From the NCBI GenBank assembly GCA_047618565.1, contig JBLHKW010000212.1:1-6863 (forward strand): a stretch of DNA of 6,863 nucleotides, written 5' to 3'. Below the pieces are notes generated by a model. The model ran no database searches. It was not told the origin of the DNA and was given only the letters and a program-made list of their open reading frames with translations. This DNA is from JBLHKW01 sp047618565. GTDB taxonomy: Bacteria > Planctomycetota > UBA1135 > GCA-002686595. The position numbers were made by a program, and so were the translations under genes. How positions within the stretch are numbered: the first letter of the stretch is position 1; each line of letters begins with the position of its first letter. Shown in pieces: positions 6,089 through 6,863 of the stretch.

Positions 6089-6210
6089 GCAGAGGTGGAT
6101 CCACGGGCGAGGTCCATGCGATGGGGCCGAGCATGGGCCCAATGTAGCGATCCAGAGGCCGTTTGTCCGGGACATCCACGGCGCGCAAGCGCGCGGCCGT
6201 CGGTCCGGCC

Positions 6211-6750
6211 TCAGAGCTGATCCAGCACGAGCTCGAGCACCGGATCGACGCCCTGGAAGTACTGCTCGGCGGTCAAGGCCACCGCCAGATCCGGCGCGAT
6301 CCAGGGCCGATGGTCCCATGGGTCGGAGTCTTGCCAGTAGCGATTGGAGATGCTCCCTTGAACCCGACTGAAGGGCAGCATGATCTCGTTCTCCTCGCCG
6401 ACGAAGTTCGGGCTGGATGAGCTGGGTTCGCCAACGAACGTCGCGTTCGTCCAGCGCTCGACGCGGTTGATGAAGTTCTGTGCGGCCGAGAACGTGTTCC
6501 GGCCCATGAGGACGAAGATGCGATGTTCTGGCGCACGCATCTCGAACTCGATCATGGCGCGCACGAGTGGACGTACCAGGTTGTTGTTCCCACCATTGTT
6601 ATGACGCACGTCGACGATCAGATGGGTCGCCTTTGAATCAAGCAGGGACTCCCGCATGCGCGCGCTGAACTGCTGCAGACTCTCCCCGGGCGCATCCCGA
6701 ACCTGATTGAACTGAACGTAGAGCGCGCCCCGGTCCGCTAGCAGCCCGCC
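6211..6750 (-). pseudogene. S41-type peptidase (CtpA/tail-specific protease-like) gene, 5'-truncated
   Basis: The frame is open for 179 residues from directly after a TAG (6753-6751) to TGA 6213-6211. It begins GGLLADRGALYVQFNQVRD, inside the S41 domain, and no ATG, GTG or TTG occurs before residue 32. S41 features are LIVDVRHNNGG (44-54), the nucleophile motif GRNTFSAAQNF with Ser88, and GEPSSSSPNFVGE followed by a C-terminal RPWIAPDLAVAL strand. The catalytic Lys of classical CtpA (about 25 residues after Ser) is not obvious; PSSSSPN occupies that region, as I recall for a tricorn/IRBP-like subset. Full-length relatives have several hundred residues, so the N-terminal half is missing. An ATG at 6657 exists but would start inside the fold. 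The truncation coincides with the low-complexity sequence at 6751-6863. Confidence 0.75.
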
Positions 6751-6764
6751 CTAAAAACTCCCTA

Positions 6765-6855
6765 CTCGACTTCGCCCTCTCCGCCGCCGCTGCGTCGTGC
6801 TCGTCGAGCCGTGCTCAGCGGCCCTACAGGGCCGCCTCCGCCGTCTCGACTTCGC
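6765..6855 (+). repeat. 11-bp direct repeat pair (CTCGACTTCGC) 80 bp apart
   Basis: CTCGACTTCGC occurs at 6765-6775 and again at 6845-6855. Extending four bases gives 14 of 15 matches (CCTC against ACTC). The pair brackets the palindrome at 6818-6835 and could be part of a tandem or terminal repeat structure. Confidence 0.7.
6818..6835. repeat. 18-bp near-perfect palindrome (8-bp arms, 2-base centre)
   Basis: GCGGCCCT and AGGGCCGC are exact reverse complements separated by AC, giving a stable GC-rich hairpin. It lies between the two direct repeats near the window end. It could be part of a REP-like element, the terminal structure of an insertion element, or a terminator lacking a T-tract. 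Confidence 0.7.
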
Positions 6856-6863
6856 ACTCCTTG

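Larger units (their letters stand above)
6751..6863. mobile_element. Probable edge of a repeated or mobile element that truncates the S41 gene
   Basis: Immediately beyond the S41 break the sequence changes character. It begins CTAAAAACTCCC on the plus strand, is rich in CCGCCG-type triplets, and holds an 11-bp direct repeat and an 18-bp palindrome (separate entries). All three minus-strand frames give Arg/Gly-rich or Glu-rich low-complexity peptides that end in stops (for example RRARRSGGGEGEVE then TAG), not protein-like sequence. I do not recognise a transposase here. The claim rests on the abrupt loss of S41 homology and the repeats; the element itself would extend beyond the window. Confidence 0.35.

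Noticed and set aside
5747..6319. Minus-strand 190-codon frame across the acyltransferase-like gene and the S41 end
   Set aside because: Arg/Gly/Pro-rich translation without motifs; it overlaps better-supported frames on the same strand.
6434..6450. ACGAACG-TCG-CGTTCGT palindrome resembling the blaI operators
   Set aside because: It is inside the S41 coding frame, its arm spacing differs from the ACGAA-N4-TTCGT sites, and there is no promoter nearby; probably chance.
1..6863. CRISPR array, tRNA or rRNA
   Set aside because: No regularly spaced repeats, cloverleaf-like segment or rRNA-like sequence was seen on reading either strand.

Overview
This is a GC-rich bacterial chromosomal segment with mostly intact, unrelated housekeeping or accessory genes on the left and a decaying stretch on the right. 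The mix suggests a Planctomycetota, Myxococcota or similar large-genome environmental bacterium: a BlaI/M56 regulatory pair whose peptidase carries a repeat tail, a secreted ThuA-like protein, a COG3565-type VOC protein and an S41-type peptidase. This placement is inference, because there is no rRNA or marker gene to confirm it.

Left (1-822), plus strand: the last 64 codons of a nucleotidyltransferase-like protein, then an HD-domain metal-dependent phosphohydrolase.

Centre (823-3820), minus strand, read right to left: an operon of a BlaI-type repressor, an M56/BlaR1-type membrane metallopeptidase and a membrane-anchored helical protein. The first two overlap (TGATG). A candidate promoter lies upstream of blaI. 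One palindrome of the form ACGAA-N4-TTCGT sits between its -35 and -10, and a second copy lies exactly 41 bp further upstream. The M56 protein has no penicillin-sensor domain. It ends instead in about five degenerate helical-hairpin repeats that should lie outside the cytoplasm. The third gene may be the regulated output or an accessory of this sensor.

Middle (3821-4552): an intergenic stretch that may hold a histidine-kinase C-terminal remnant, then a plus-strand VOC protein. Its start codon lies in a 9-bp tandem repeat giving four successive in-frame ATGs, without a Shine-Dalgarno sequence and with a TACATT box just upstream (possibly leaderless).

Right (4553-6863), minus strand: a 5'-truncated S41 peptidase-like gene, then a broken membrane protein gene resembling the CrtO-type acyltransferase family, then the intact ThuA-like gene. 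The broken gene has both an in-frame TAG and a 1-base deletion. Restoring both joins two apparently unrelated ORFs into one 200-codon frame that ends exactly at the ThuA ribosome binding site. The S41 frame starts abruptly at a stop codon beside a 113-bp low-complexity, palindrome-bearing sequence that looks like the edge of a repeated or mobile element.
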